Source: an uncultured Fretibacterium sp.
GTDB lineage: Bacteria; Synergistota; Synergistia; Synergistales; Aminobacteriaceae
NCBI RefSeq assembly: GCF_963548695.1
Contig: NZ_CAUUWA010000063.1
Span: 1-13,110 of the forward strand
Length of the DNA: 13,110 bases
Reading direction: 5' to 3'
Positions 6,399-13,110 of the stretch are shown one piece after another. Each line of letters begins with the position of its first letter. The first letter of the stretch is position 1. The notes under the pieces are model-generated. The model was not told where the DNA came from. It was given only the letters and a program-made list of their open reading frames with translations, and made no database searches. Both the position numbers and the translations under genes were made by a program.

Positions 6399-7493
6399 CT
6401 AATCCAGTTCGTTGCGATACAGTTTCTGGGTGACGGACTCCGTGCTGTCGAGAAGTTCGTTTATGGGGCGCAGCTCCACTGGCGAAGCGTGATTTTTGCG
6501 GCGGAGCAGCAACGTGTTTTCGTGAGAAAAACAGTTGATGGTCCCCTCATGATGCGACGTCATCCATATCTGACTGCCGTTGTTGACGTTTTTGCGAAGG
6601 AAGCGAATGAAATGCTCCACTTCCGAGAGAGCCAGGTAGTTATCCGGCTCGTCCCAGAAAACAAAAAAATCGTTGTATGACCTCTGGGCAGGCAACATCA
6701 CAGCGCCCAGGAACATGCACTTTTCTCCATCGGAAAGATGTTGAAAGTTCGTTGTGAAGCTGGAGTCCTCGTTGCCGAAACGAACCCGAAGGACCCGTGT
6801 GTCGTCCGAGATGGGTTTGTTGCTGAATTCCCTCAGATCGGGCATAAGCTCCTTGAGAAAATTGTGGATTGACACATAGGATGCGGGATGAGAGGTGAGC
6901 AGCTCCAGCAGGTAGTCGGCGAAATTATCGCAGGAAAGGGACAATGGCCCGGAGTTGCCGTGAGACTCTCCTCCCATCAGTTGGGGGATAGGGGACAAAA
7001 TATGCATACGCCGCAGCCAATTGCGAAACACCTGCAGGGGGCCGTCCTGTCTATCGAGGATCAGGGGCAGCGCTGCGTTGTGCCAGTCCAAACTGAAGGA
7101 GGTCCCCTGATAGGGATAGGAAACCTCTGCCTTTTTACGGGTATAGACAGGGACATCGTCGACAGAAAAGTCTTCCTCGACAACGCGTAATTCCCTGAAA
7201 GTCTCGGGCTTATCCAAAGCAAGACTGTATTTGCATATTTTTGAATCGAGGGAGATCTCCAACTCAAACTGTATGATCTCGTCGGTGCGTCCCAACGTGA
7301 AATCTTCCTGGGTTATCAGAGAAGCGACCCGAGACGTCCCTGTGCCCAACTTTTGAAAAAGGCTCAAAACTTTGGCTATCGTGGACTTGCCGACTCCGTT
7401 TTTTCCGATCAAAAGCAAAGACGTCTGTTTTTCAGGCTTGATCTCGAAATTTTGTAAACAGCGAAAATTATGGATGTACAGACGTCGTAACAT
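6399..7493 (-). CDS. AAA/ABC-type ATPase (AAA_21-like), putative defence ATPase
   Basis: The product is 364 aa. It starts LRRLYIHNFRCLQNFEI, the typical opening of SMC/RecF/OLD-like ATPases. Walker A is GKNGVGKST (30-38), the ABC signature LSDGEK is at 253-258, and Walker B is FFVFWDEPDNYL (276-287) with D281 and E282. The switch histidines lie in MTSHHEG (311-317). Between the Walker A and signature is a roughly 200-residue insertion with no recognised domain. The ATG at 7493 follows GGAGGTG 6 nt upstream; an extension of the frame to 7694 overlaps hisS and is rejected. It is the first gene of a pair with the TOPRIM-like protein. Such ATPase plus TOPRIM or nuclease pairs occur in anti-phage systems (OLD, Gabija, PARIS). 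G+C is lower than its neighbours (30/60 at 6481-6540 versus 45/60 at 9001-9060), suggesting lateral acquisition. No promoter of its own is obvious. Confidence 0.9.
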   Translation of the reverse strand: MLRRLYIHNFRCLQNFEIKPEKQTSLLLIGKNGVGKSTIAKVLSLFQKLGTGTSRVASLITQEDFTLGRTDEIIQFELEISLDSKICKYSLALDKPETFRELRVVEEDFSVDDVPVYTRKKAEVSYPYQGTSFSLDWHNAALPLILDRQDGPLQVFRNWLRRMHILSPIPQLMGGESHGNSGPLSLSCDNFADYLLELLTSHPASYVSIHNFLKELMPDLREFSNKPISDDTRVLRVRFGNEDSSFTTNFQHLSDGEKCMFLGAVMLPAQRSYNDFFVFWDEPDNYLALSEVEHFIRFLRKNVNNGSQIWMTSHHEGTINCFSHENTLLLRRKNHASPVELRPINELLDSTESVTQKLYRNELD

Positions 7494-7526
7494 GGCACAC
7501 CTCCAGCACGATCTTCCGTTTTTAAT

Positions 7527-7550
7527 GGGGCGGGCCAACTGGGCCGCCCC
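7527..7550. other. GC-rich hairpin between hisS and the ATPase gene
   Basis: GGGGCGG at 7527-7533 pairs with CCGCCCC at 7544-7550 and can extend inward by two pairs after a mismatch. On the minus strand it follows the hisS stop, but the bases after it are ATTAAAAA rather than a U tract. It is therefore a poor intrinsic terminator in the hisS direction. Read-through into the ATPase gene is possible. Confidence 0.4.
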
Positions 7551-7564
7551 CGTCGCGAGGTCAA

Positions 7565-8842
7565 TTATTTCCCGTCCTTCGCCACGAACTCCGGCACCGC
7601 CTCCGGCGCCAGGGAGGTCTGAGAGCCGTCGGCCATGTTCCTGACAGTCACGAGGCCCTTTTCCATCTCCTCGGGGCCGATGATGCAGGTCCACGCGGCG
7701 TGTGACGCGTCCGCGCTCTTCATCTGGGCCTTGAAGCCGCGCGACGCGGTGTCCTGTTCCGCTGCGACTCCGTGGCGCCGCAGCCGGTGCGTCAGGACCT
7801 GCGCCGCGCTCCGCGCCTCGTCGGAGAGAGACGCGACGTAGACCTTCACCGCCGGGGCCCGGCCGAAGGAACAGCCCTGCTCCTCCATGACGAGGACGAT
7901 GCGGTCGAGCCCGCCCGCGAAGCCGACGCCGGGCAGGTGCGGTCCTCCGATGGCCTCGGACAGGTTGTCGTAGCGTCCGCCCCCGCAGACGGCGTTCTGG
8001 GCCCCAAGATCGCCGGAGAGCATCTCATAGGCCGTCTTGGTGTAGTAGTCCAGCCCGCGCACCAGCCTTTTGTCCAGTCGGTAGGAGAGGTCCAGCCGCT
8101 CCAGTCCGGCCCGGACCTCCTTGAAATGGTCCCGGCACGCCGGGCAGAGGTGGTCGTAGATGGCCGGGGCGGCGTCCGCCGCGGACCCGCAGGAGGGGTT
8201 CTTGCAGTCCAGGATGCGCAGGGGATTGCGTTCCATGCGCCCCAGGCAGGTCTCGCAGAGCTCGGGCTTGCGGGCCTCGAAGTGGGCCAGCAGCGCCTGG
8301 CGGTAGACGGGACGGCAGACGGGGCAGCCGACGGAGTTCAGGACGACCTCCAGGTTCCTCAGGCCGAGACGCCGGAAGATCTCCGCGGAGAGGTCGATGA
8401 CCTCGACGTCCGCCCCCGCCCCGGACACCCCCAGGCACTCCATGTCGATCTGATGGAACTGACGGTAGCGCCCCTTCTGGGGGCGCTCGTAGCGGAACAT
8501 GGGGCCCCAGCACCAGAGCTTGGCGGAGGTCCCCTGGGCACACAGCCCGTTCTCCAGCGCGGCACGCACCATCCCCGCCGTGCCCTCCGGACGCAGCGTC
8601 ACGCTGCGCCCGCCTCGGTCCGAAAAGGTGTACATCTCCTTCTCCACGATGTCCGTGGTCTCGCCGACCCCGCGGGAGAAGAGCTCCGTCTGCTCGAAGA
8701 GGGGCAGGTGCACCTCGGAGCAGCCGAAGTCCGCCATCGCCTCGGCCGTCGTCCTCACCACATAGGCCCATTTCCACGATTCTCCGGGCAGGATGTCCCG
8801 CACGCCCCTCGGCGCCTTGATGTCCATATCGATCGACCCCAT
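7565..8842 (-). CDS. hisS: Histidyl-tRNA synthetase
   Basis: This class II synthetase charges tRNA-His in the cytoplasm. It is 425 aa, normal for the family. The N-terminal APRGVRDILP is at 10-19. The TLRPEGT motif is at 82-88, and motif 2 is MFRYERPQKGRYRQFHQIDME at 115-135. The histidine-specific LVRGLDYYT is at 260-268 and GGGRYDNL at 287-294. Motif 3 is PGVGFAGGLDRIVL at 304-317. The anticodon-binding domain follows (about 332-425). Between motif 2 and the histidine motifs are four cysteine pairs: CPVC at 173, CETC at 196, CKNPSC at 213 and CPAC at 233. This suggests a zinc-binding insertion. An in-frame ATG at 8827 (MDIKAPRG) has GGGG 9 nt upstream and is a plausible alternative start. 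rqcH lies 70 nt upstream on the same strand. Confidence 0.97.
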   Translation of the reverse strand: MGSIDMDIKAPRGVRDILPGESWKWAYVVRTTAEAMADFGCSEVHLPLFEQTELFSRGVGETTDIVEKEMYTFSDRGGRSVTLRPEGTAGMVRAALENGLCAQGTSAKLWCWGPMFRYERPQKGRYRQFHQIDMECLGVSGAGADVEVIDLSAEIFRRLGLRNLEVVLNSVGCPVCRPVYRQALLAHFEARKPELCETCLGRMERNPLRILDCKNPSCGSAADAAPAIYDHLCPACRDHFKEVRAGLERLDLSYRLDKRLVRGLDYYTKTAYEMLSGDLGAQNAVCGGGRYDNLSEAIGGPHLPGVGFAGGLDRIVLVMEEQGCSFGRAPAVKVYVASLSDEARSAAQVLTHRLRRHGVAAEQDTASRGFKAQMKSADASHAAWTCIIGPEEMEKGLVTVRNMADGSQTSLAPEAVPEFVAKDGK

Positions 8843-8861
8843 TTCCGTAAACTGTGTCAGG

Positions 8862-8870
8862 AGTATACCA
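8862..8870 (-). promoter_or_regulatory. Extended -10 promoter element before hisS
   Basis: On the minus strand TGGTATACT gives an extended -10 (TGN plus TATACT) in the 70-nt gap between rqcH and hisS, about 20 nt upstream of the hisS ATG at 8842. No good -35 box is present, which extended -10 promoters can tolerate. It would let hisS be transcribed apart from rqcH. Confidence 0.45.
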
Positions 8871-8912
8871 TCATTGACCGCTTAGGTAATTGCCGGTTCG
8901 GGGCGCGGAACT

Positions 8913-10568
8913 TCACGGGCCCTCCCTCGGAACGGCCCGGAGCGTCCCCGGGTTCGTGTAGGTGACCAGGGCCACCGTCCCGGGCACGGAACGGACGTAG
9001 CGGCGTTCCGTGTAGTCCACCGGGACGGAGCCGGAGCCCCTGCCCCTCGAATGGGCCGCGGCGAGGGAGGCCGCGAACTCCAGGACGTCCCGGCGCTCCT
9101 TCTCCAGCTCCTCCCGCCCGCGGGAGCCGCGTATGACGACGTGCGCCCCCGGCAGTTCGTGGGCATGGAGCCAGAGGTCGTCCCCCCGGGCCTGCTTGAA
9201 GGTGACGAAGCGGTTGCCCCGCGCCGACAGCCCCACGAGGACGGTCAGCCCGTCCCGCTCGTAGACCAGATGGGGGGGGAGCCCCTTCTTCTCCCGCCCC
9301 TTCCCCTTTGGGGCCGGAGCCCCCCTTCCCACCCCCTCCGAGGCCAGCCACTCCTCGACGTCCCGGACGGCCTCCTCGAACGTCTCGGGGTCGTCGATGG
9401 CCTCCAAGAGGTCCCTCTGTTCGGCGAGCTCCTCGATGGCGTTCTCCAGCTCCGCGATGCTCCGCCGGATCGACTCGGGGTCCGCCTTTGCCTTTCGGTA
9501 TCTCCTGAAGTAGCGTTCGGCGTTGTGCGAGGGGGAAAGACGGGGGTCGAGCGCGATCTCGAGGGTATTGCCCTCCCAGTCGGTCAGGGTTACGGACTCC
9601 GCGCGCGGCGGGACGTCCCCGAGGTGCGACAGGAGCAGCTCCCCCCTGCGCCGCAGCATCTCGGCCTCGGCGCAGTTCCCAAGTTGCTTCCGAAGGCCGT
9701 CCCTGTGGCGTTCCCGCGCCTTTGCGGCCCGCCTCAGGCGGACGTCCAGCTCGCGGAGGCGGCGCTCCCTGCCCCTCGAGAGCAGCGGGCGGAGGACGCC
9801 CGCCGCCGCCGCCGCGAGCGCGTCGGTCCCCAGGGGCTCCGCCTCCGGGAAGAGGATGGGGAAGCGCGTGAGGTACCCCCTGGAGGACCGCTGGCAGGGG
9901 AGGATGGCGTCGGAGCCCGCGTCCCGGACGGCGAGGAGCCAGGCCTCGGGGGACCTTTCCTCCCAGTGGGCCCGGATGAACTGCGACAGGGGGCGTCCGA
10001 TGCCGGCGATGTTCGCGGCGCCGTCGTGGTCCAGGGAGGAGAGGTCCTCGGGGAGAGGGCCGGCGAAGGCCGGGGGGGGGACGTAGGGATGGCCGGGGAG
10101 GAGCGTCCGGTAGGGGTTCCGGTCCGGGGCCTCGTGACGCGCCAGCTCCTCGATACGGCGGTCCGCGTCGAGGAGGATGAGGTTCCCCAGGGGTTCCGTG
10201 GCCTCGAGGACCATGAAGTAGCGTACCTCGGTCCCGGCCGCCACGCGGCGGCGGACCTCGAACTCCAGGATTCGGTCATGGTTGATCTGCCGGGCGGCGG
10301 TGAGGTCCCCCTTGACGAAGCGGCTCCGAAGCGCCTCGACGAGGGGCGTCCTGGCCGGTGCGCCCTTCCGCAGCGCCGAGACCGAGCCGCCGTCGGCCAG
10401 GCAGCAGCCTCTGGTCCCGGAGCCCCACGAGAACAGGAGCCACAGGTCGTCATGGCCCAGTTTCAGGGCGACCCAGGAGTCCCCGCCCTCGGCCTTGTGG
10501 ACGCGCCAGGGTAGCCGGCCGGACAGGGCGGCCCGAAGCCCGCGGACGAACTCGGGGCCCAGCGTCAT
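8913..10568 (-). CDS. rqcH: RqcH (NFACT family ribosome quality control protein)
   Basis: RqcH binds stalled 50S subunits still carrying peptidyl-tRNA and recruits tRNA-Ala to add C-terminal alanine tails that mark the peptide for degradation. The family was formerly annotated as fibronectin-binding protein (FbpA). The product is 551 aa. The NFACT-N domain starts MTLGPEFVRGLRAAL; the INHDRIL motif places D98 and R99 where B. subtilis RqcH has the essential D97 and R98. Charged, helical segments rich in R/E (about 270-320 and 390-430) are the coiled-coil middle part. NFACT-R covers about 433-551, with DLWLHAHELPGAHVVI at 464-479 and VTYTNPGTLR near the end. The ATG at 10568 matches the family's N terminus; the frame runs open to 10709, but that extension does not look like protein of this family. 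It overlaps the stop of a 21-codon ORF by ATGA, suggesting coupled translation. Confidence 0.92.
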   Translation of the reverse strand: MTLGPEFVRGLRAALSGRLPWRVHKAEGGDSWVALKLGHDDLWLLFSWGSGTRGCCLADGGSVSALRKGAPARTPLVEALRSRFVKGDLTAARQINHDRILEFEVRRRVAAGTEVRYFMVLEATEPLGNLILLDADRRIEELARHEAPDRNPYRTLLPGHPYVPPPAFAGPLPEDLSSLDHDGAANIAGIGRPLSQFIRAHWEERSPEAWLLAVRDAGSDAILPCQRSSRGYLTRFPILFPEAEPLGTDALAAAAAGVLRPLLSRGRERRLRELDVRLRRAAKARERHRDGLRKQLGNCAEAEMLRRRGELLLSHLGDVPPRAESVTLTDWEGNTLEIALDPRLSPSHNAERYFRRYRKAKADPESIRRSIAELENAIEELAEQRDLLEAIDDPETFEEAVRDVEEWLASEGVGRGAPAPKGKGREKKGLPPHLVYERDGLTVLVGLSARGNRFVTFKQARGDDLWLHAHELPGAHVVIRGSRGREELEKERRDVLEFAASLAAAHSRGRGSGSVPVDYTERRYVRSVPGTVALVTYTNPGTLRAVPREGP

Positions 10569-10630
10569 GACCGCGGGGCCTCGGGGCCGTCGAGATCGGG
10601 GGATTCGTCTTGCAAGCAGGGATCGTTCAT
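10565..10630 (-). CDS. 21-aa ORF coupled to rqcH
   Basis: An ATG at 10630 follows a strong GGAGG with 6 nt spacing. The frame runs 21 sense codons (MNDPCLQDESPDLDGPEAPRS) and its TGA overlaps the rqcH ATG in an ATGA junction. rqcH itself lacks a well-placed ribosome site: the nearest GAGG is about 10 nt or more upstream, inside this ORF. Translation of rqcH therefore probably depends on ribosomes finishing this ORF. The peptide is acidic and proline-rich, with no recognisable domain. It may be a leader peptide with a purely regulatory role. Confidence 0.5.
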   Translation of the reverse strand: MNDPCLQDESPDLDGPEAPRS

Positions 10631-10704
10631 CTTGTGCCTCCGTCCGTGATGCTATCCGCTTCTCCGCGGTGGTACCCTTTGCCGGGCAGGATATGACGGC
10701 GACA

Positions 10705-10733
10705 ATCATAACATTTTTCGTTTAGGATGTCCC
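10705..10733 (-). promoter_or_regulatory. Probable promoter of rqcH
   Basis: On the minus strand GGGACA (10728-10733; four of six matches to TTGACA) is followed after 17 nt by TATGAT (10705-10710; five of six matches to TATAAT). It would give a leader of roughly 65-70 nt before the 21-codon ORF. The position fits the divergent arrangement with the flagellar genes. Confidence 0.5.
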
Positions 10734-10785
10734 CGAGGAGCTCATTTCATGGTATCCTTATAAGAGCTTTCGGGTAAAAATACGT

Positions 10786-10983
10786 TATACTTAAGCGTCA
10801 ATACTTGTGGAGGTCCCTTGAATCGGACGCGGGCTTTTGCGGAAGCTTTGACGCGTGAAACAAGTTGTGACGCTTGGATTTACAATTCAAAGCGTTTGAC
10901 GTTCTTTGATCGTGTTCCCGTGTGGGGGTGTTTGTGCCGGTGCGGGAACGGGGCCAGATTCCTGACTTGGGAGGGGCTTTATT
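10786..10983 (+). promoter_or_regulatory. Leader region of the fliE operon
   Basis: A TATACT (10786-10791) could be a -10 box but has no good -35, and I see no sigma-28 consensus. Downstream, AAGCGTCAATACTTG at 10793-10807 pairs with 10861-10875 at 13 of 15 positions. A second stem, GTTCCCG (10914-10920) with CGGGAAC (10943-10949), lies just before the fliE ribosome site. TTGACG-like words recur near 10848, 10866 and 10895. The region is 4.5 times longer than needed for a simple leader and contains no supported gene; an 88-codon TTG-start frame from 10818 is discounted. Confidence 0.35.
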
Positions 10984-11322
10984 TTGGACCGCTTGATGCT
11001 GGACATGAGTCGATTGGCGATTCGGAAAGCGGAGAATACCGCGGCGGCGGGCACGTTGCACGCCGGAGACGGAGGGAAAACTGAACGATCGGCTGCCGTC
11101 GGTTTGTCCTTCGAGGAGCTGCTTTCCGCATCCATGAAGGAGGTCAATGCCCTTCAGCTCGAGGCCGACGACAAGATGCGCAGGCTCGCGACGGGGGATG
11201 TCGAGGATATCTCCGAGGTCGTCATGGCCTCATCCCGGGCGGAGGTCGCCTTGAAGCTGATGATGGAGCTGCGCAATAAGCTCGTGGATGCCTATCAGGC
11301 TTTGTCTCGCATCGCCGGCTGA
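10984..11322 (+). CDS. fliE: Flagellar hook-basal body protein FliE
   Basis: FliE joins the MS ring to the proximal rod of the flagellar basal body. The product is 112 aa, close to the usual 100-110. The C-terminal two thirds carry the family pattern: LSFEELLSASMKEVNALQLEA (41-61), then LATGDVEDISEVVMASSRAEVAL (68-90) and LRNKLVDAYQALSRI (96-110). The TTG at 10984 is chosen because GGGAGGGG lies about 7 nt upstream; the ATG at 10996 would be about 19 nt away. fliF begins 13 nt after the stop, so the genes form an operon. In many bacteria flgB and flgC precede fliE, but here the upstream region is non-coding and divergent to rqcH, so fliE is first. Confidence 0.95.
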   Translation: MDRLMLDMSRLAIRKAENTAAAGTLHAGDGGKTERSAAVGLSFEELLSASMKEVNALQLEADDKMRRLATGDVEDISEVVMASSRAEVALKLMMELRNKLVDAYQALSRIAG

Positions 11323-11335
11323 GCTCTGAGGAATG

Positions 11336-12907
11336 ATGGATAGCCTCAAACGCTGGTTCGCGGCCTTTCTTCTCTTCTGGGCCTCGCTGAAGCTGTGGCA
11401 GCGTATCTCCCTGTTCCTTGCGGCGTTTCTGGTCGTTGCCGCAATTCTTCTTCTTGTCCTCTGGGGGGGGAAAACGTCCTATGAACCCCTCTTCGCAGGG
11501 CTGGAGGTGGAGGATCAGGCCGCGATCGTCTCCTACCTGCGCGAGAACAAGATCCCCTATCGTCTGGACCCGTCGGCCAACGCCATCCTCATGCCCAAGG
11601 GACAGGTTTACGAGACGCGCCTCTCCCTCGCCCAGGAGGGACTGCCCAGGGGGGGGAGTAAGGGCTTCGAGCTCTTCGATAACACCTCGATGGGGCTCAG
11701 CGAATTTCAGCAGCGCATCACCTACGTCAGGGCCGTCGAGGGGGAGCTGGAGCGCACCATCGCTCAGATGGATGCCGTCGATACCGCCAGGGTCAGCGTC
11801 GTCATCCCGGAGCAGCGCCTGTTCCTCGAGCAGCAGAAGCCCTCGACCGCGTCGGTGTTGCTGCGGCTGCGTCCGGGGACGACCCTGGGGCAGAATCAGG
11901 TCAAATCGATAATCCACCTGGTCTCCCACAGCGTGGACGGCCTTCAGCCGGAGGACGTCACCGTCGTCGATACGGGGGGGCGCATCCTCTCGGATATGAT
12001 CGCTGATTCCATGATCATCTATCCGCCCGATGGGCGCAGCACCGTGACCTCGGTCCAGCGGGAGCTGGAGCGACAGCGCGAGCGCGAGCTCGAGTCGAAG
12101 GCTCGACTGATGCTCGAACAGGTATTCGGCCCCGGTAAGGTTGTCGTGAGGGTCAAGGTCGACCTCGATTTCGACAAGCGCTCGCGTTCCCTCGTCGAGT
12201 ACACGCCCAACCCCGAGACGGGGCAGGGGGTCCCGCGGAGCAACCAGCGGGAGGAGGAGAGCTACACCGGGCAGGGGCAGCCGGCGGCGAGCAACCCCGG
12301 GACCACGACCAACATCCCCGGCTACGCGATCAACACCCAGAACGTGAATAGCGAGTACAACAAGGGGACCTCGACGACCAACTACGAGATCACCACGCGC
12401 AAGAGCGACGAGGTGGTCACGCCCGGGGGGGTCCGGCGCCTGACGGCCTCGGTCCTGGTGGATGGGGACCTGGACGAGGACCGGCTCGGAGAGCTTCGGG
12501 AGGTCGTCTCCTCCGCCATTGGGTACAGCGAGGCGCGGGGCGACAGCCTGGTCGTCAAGGGGATGAAGTTCTCCACGTCGTTCGCCGACTCCCTCGCCGA
12601 GGAATTGCGGCAGGAACGGATGACGCGCATCATCGTGGGTGCGGTCATCGCCCTGGTTATGCTGCTTCTGGCCGCGGGGGCCGTCGCCTGGTGGCTTCGC
12701 CGCCGGAGGGCCCGCATGGCGGTGGTCATCTCGGAGGACGAGGGCGGCAAGCATGTGCCCACGATTCAGGAGATGCTGACCTCCCCTGACCTCCTGGCGT
12801 TCCAGGGGGAGCTGGCCGTGCTGGAGGAGCAGCTGAAGGTCTACGCCAAAAACAACCCCGGAGAAGTGGCCAACCTCGTCAACGAGTGGCTCTCCTCCGA
12901 CGGTTAG
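11336..12907 (+). CDS. fliF: Flagellar MS-ring protein FliF
   Basis: FliF multimers form the MS ring in the inner membrane, the base on which the export gate and rotor assemble. The product is 523 aa, within the family range. A first membrane helix (about 25-43) follows the basic MDSLKRWF start. The YscJ/FliF ring-building domain follows, with EPLFAGLEVEDQAAIV and GSKGFELFDNTSMGLSEFQQRI. A Gly/Asn/Thr/Ser-rich linker (about 295-350, containing TTTNIPGY) precedes the last periplasmic part. The second membrane helix is at about 432-454 and ends in a stop-transfer RRRR. The cytoplasmic tail ends VANLVNEWLSSDG, the FliG-binding element. The ATG at 11336 is chosen over the adjacent ATG at 11333 because TGAGGA is then about 4 nt away rather than touching. 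fliG starts 27 nt downstream. Confidence 0.97.
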   Translation: MDSLKRWFAAFLLFWASLKLWQRISLFLAAFLVVAAILLLVLWGGKTSYEPLFAGLEVEDQAAIVSYLRENKIPYRLDPSANAILMPKGQVYETRLSLAQEGLPRGGSKGFELFDNTSMGLSEFQQRITYVRAVEGELERTIAQMDAVDTARVSVVIPEQRLFLEQQKPSTASVLLRLRPGTTLGQNQVKSIIHLVSHSVDGLQPEDVTVVDTGGRILSDMIADSMIIYPPDGRSTVTSVQRELERQRERELESKARLMLEQVFGPGKVVVRVKVDLDFDKRSRSLVEYTPNPETGQGVPRSNQREEESYTGQGQPAASNPGTTTNIPGYAINTQNVNSEYNKGTSTTNYEITTRKSDEVVTPGGVRRLTASVLVDGDLDEDRLGELREVVSSAIGYSEARGDSLVVKGMKFSTSFADSLAEELRQERMTRIIVGAVIALVMLLLAAGAVAWWLRRRRARMAVVISEDEGGKHVPTIQEMLTSPDLLAFQGELAVLEEQLKVYAKNNPGEVANLVNEWLSSDG

Positions 12908-12934
12908 CCGAGATGCTGGTAAAGGAGCCCGTTC

Positions 12935-13110
12935 ATGGCTAAGTCGAACAGCTCGGTATCCAACAGGGAAAAGATCGCGGTCCTCATGGTGGCCCTGGGA
13001 AACGACATCGCCGCCGAGGTCTATAAAAAACTGGACGATACCGCTATCGAACTGATCACGCTCGAGGTGGCCAACCTGCGCAAGGTGACGCCCGAGCTCA
13101 AGCTCGAGGT
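12935..13110 (+). CDS. fliG: Flagellar motor switch protein FliG, N-terminal part
   Basis: The gene is cut off by the window end; 58 complete codons are visible. FliG binds FliF and forms the rotor face that interacts with the stator. The visible part is the start of the FliF-binding N domain: REKIAVLMVALGNDIAAEVYKKLDD, then IELITLEVANLRKVTPE. In the family this region reads like KAAILLLALGEDVAAEVFKHL. The ATG at 12935 follows AAAGGAG with about 7 nt spacing. It is third in the fliE-fliF-fliG operon. Nothing can be said about the torque-generating C-terminal domain. Confidence 0.95.
   Translation, partial: MAKSNSSVSNREKIAVLMVALGNDIAAEVYKKLDDTAIELITLEVANLRKVTPELKLE

Noticed and set aside
10569..10709. 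47-residue N-terminal extension of RqcH
   Set aside because: NFACT-N proteins begin at MTLGPEF-like sequence. The strong ribosome site in this stretch serves a different frame.
10818..11084. 88-codon plus-strand frame starting TTG with GGAGG upstream
   Set aside because: It overlaps fliE by 100 bases, has no recognisable domain and ends in an Arg run typical of a shifted frame; it could be a leader but is not supported as a gene.

Overview
The window reads as a chromosomal segment of a GC-rich, flagellated bacterium. The style of its RqcH, PdxR/PdxS, HisRS and FliE-FliF-FliG proteins suggests a member of the Synergistota (Synergistetes). That assignment is an inference from protein character and was not tested by any search.

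Layout. Bases 1-510 hold no convincing gene: a 56-codon open stretch of unknown origin, then two look-alike GC-rich hairpins. A tRNA-Ala(GGC) gene with a near-consensus promoter lies on the minus strand (511-586). Two plus-strand genes follow, 11 nt apart: a fusion of an ADP-ribosylglycohydrolase with a coiled coil and a J-like HPD segment (797-2791), and a small HIRAN-domain protein (2803-3201). Next is a divergent vitamin B6 module, a MocR/PdxR-type regulator (minus) and pdxS (plus). The regulator has arginine where the PLP-binding lysine should be, and no pdxT lies next to pdxS. Downstream of pdxS is about 250 nt of non-coding, repeat-rich DNA (inverted repeats, palindromes, five tandem 12-mers).

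A visibly more AT-rich two-gene minus-strand cassette follows: an ABC/AAA-type ATPase (6399-7493) and a small protein with TOPRIM-like acidic motifs (5884-6387). Its architecture resembles ATPase-nuclease anti-phage systems. Upstream of it on the same strand are hisS and rqcH (NFACT protein of ribosome quality control). rqcH is preceded by a 21-codon ORF with a strong Shine-Dalgarno whose stop overlaps the rqcH start. A divergent intergenic region then leads into the flagellar basal-body genes fliE, fliF and fliG (cut by the window end) on the plus strand.

How they fit together. fliE-fliF-fliG build the MS ring and its rod and rotor connections. pdxR/pdxS make and sense pyridoxal phosphate. 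rqcH/hisS are translation functions. The two pairs most likely to hold undescribed biology are the ADP-ribosylglycohydrolase/J-like plus HIRAN pair and the ATPase plus TOPRIM-like pair. Neither function can be proven from sequence alone.
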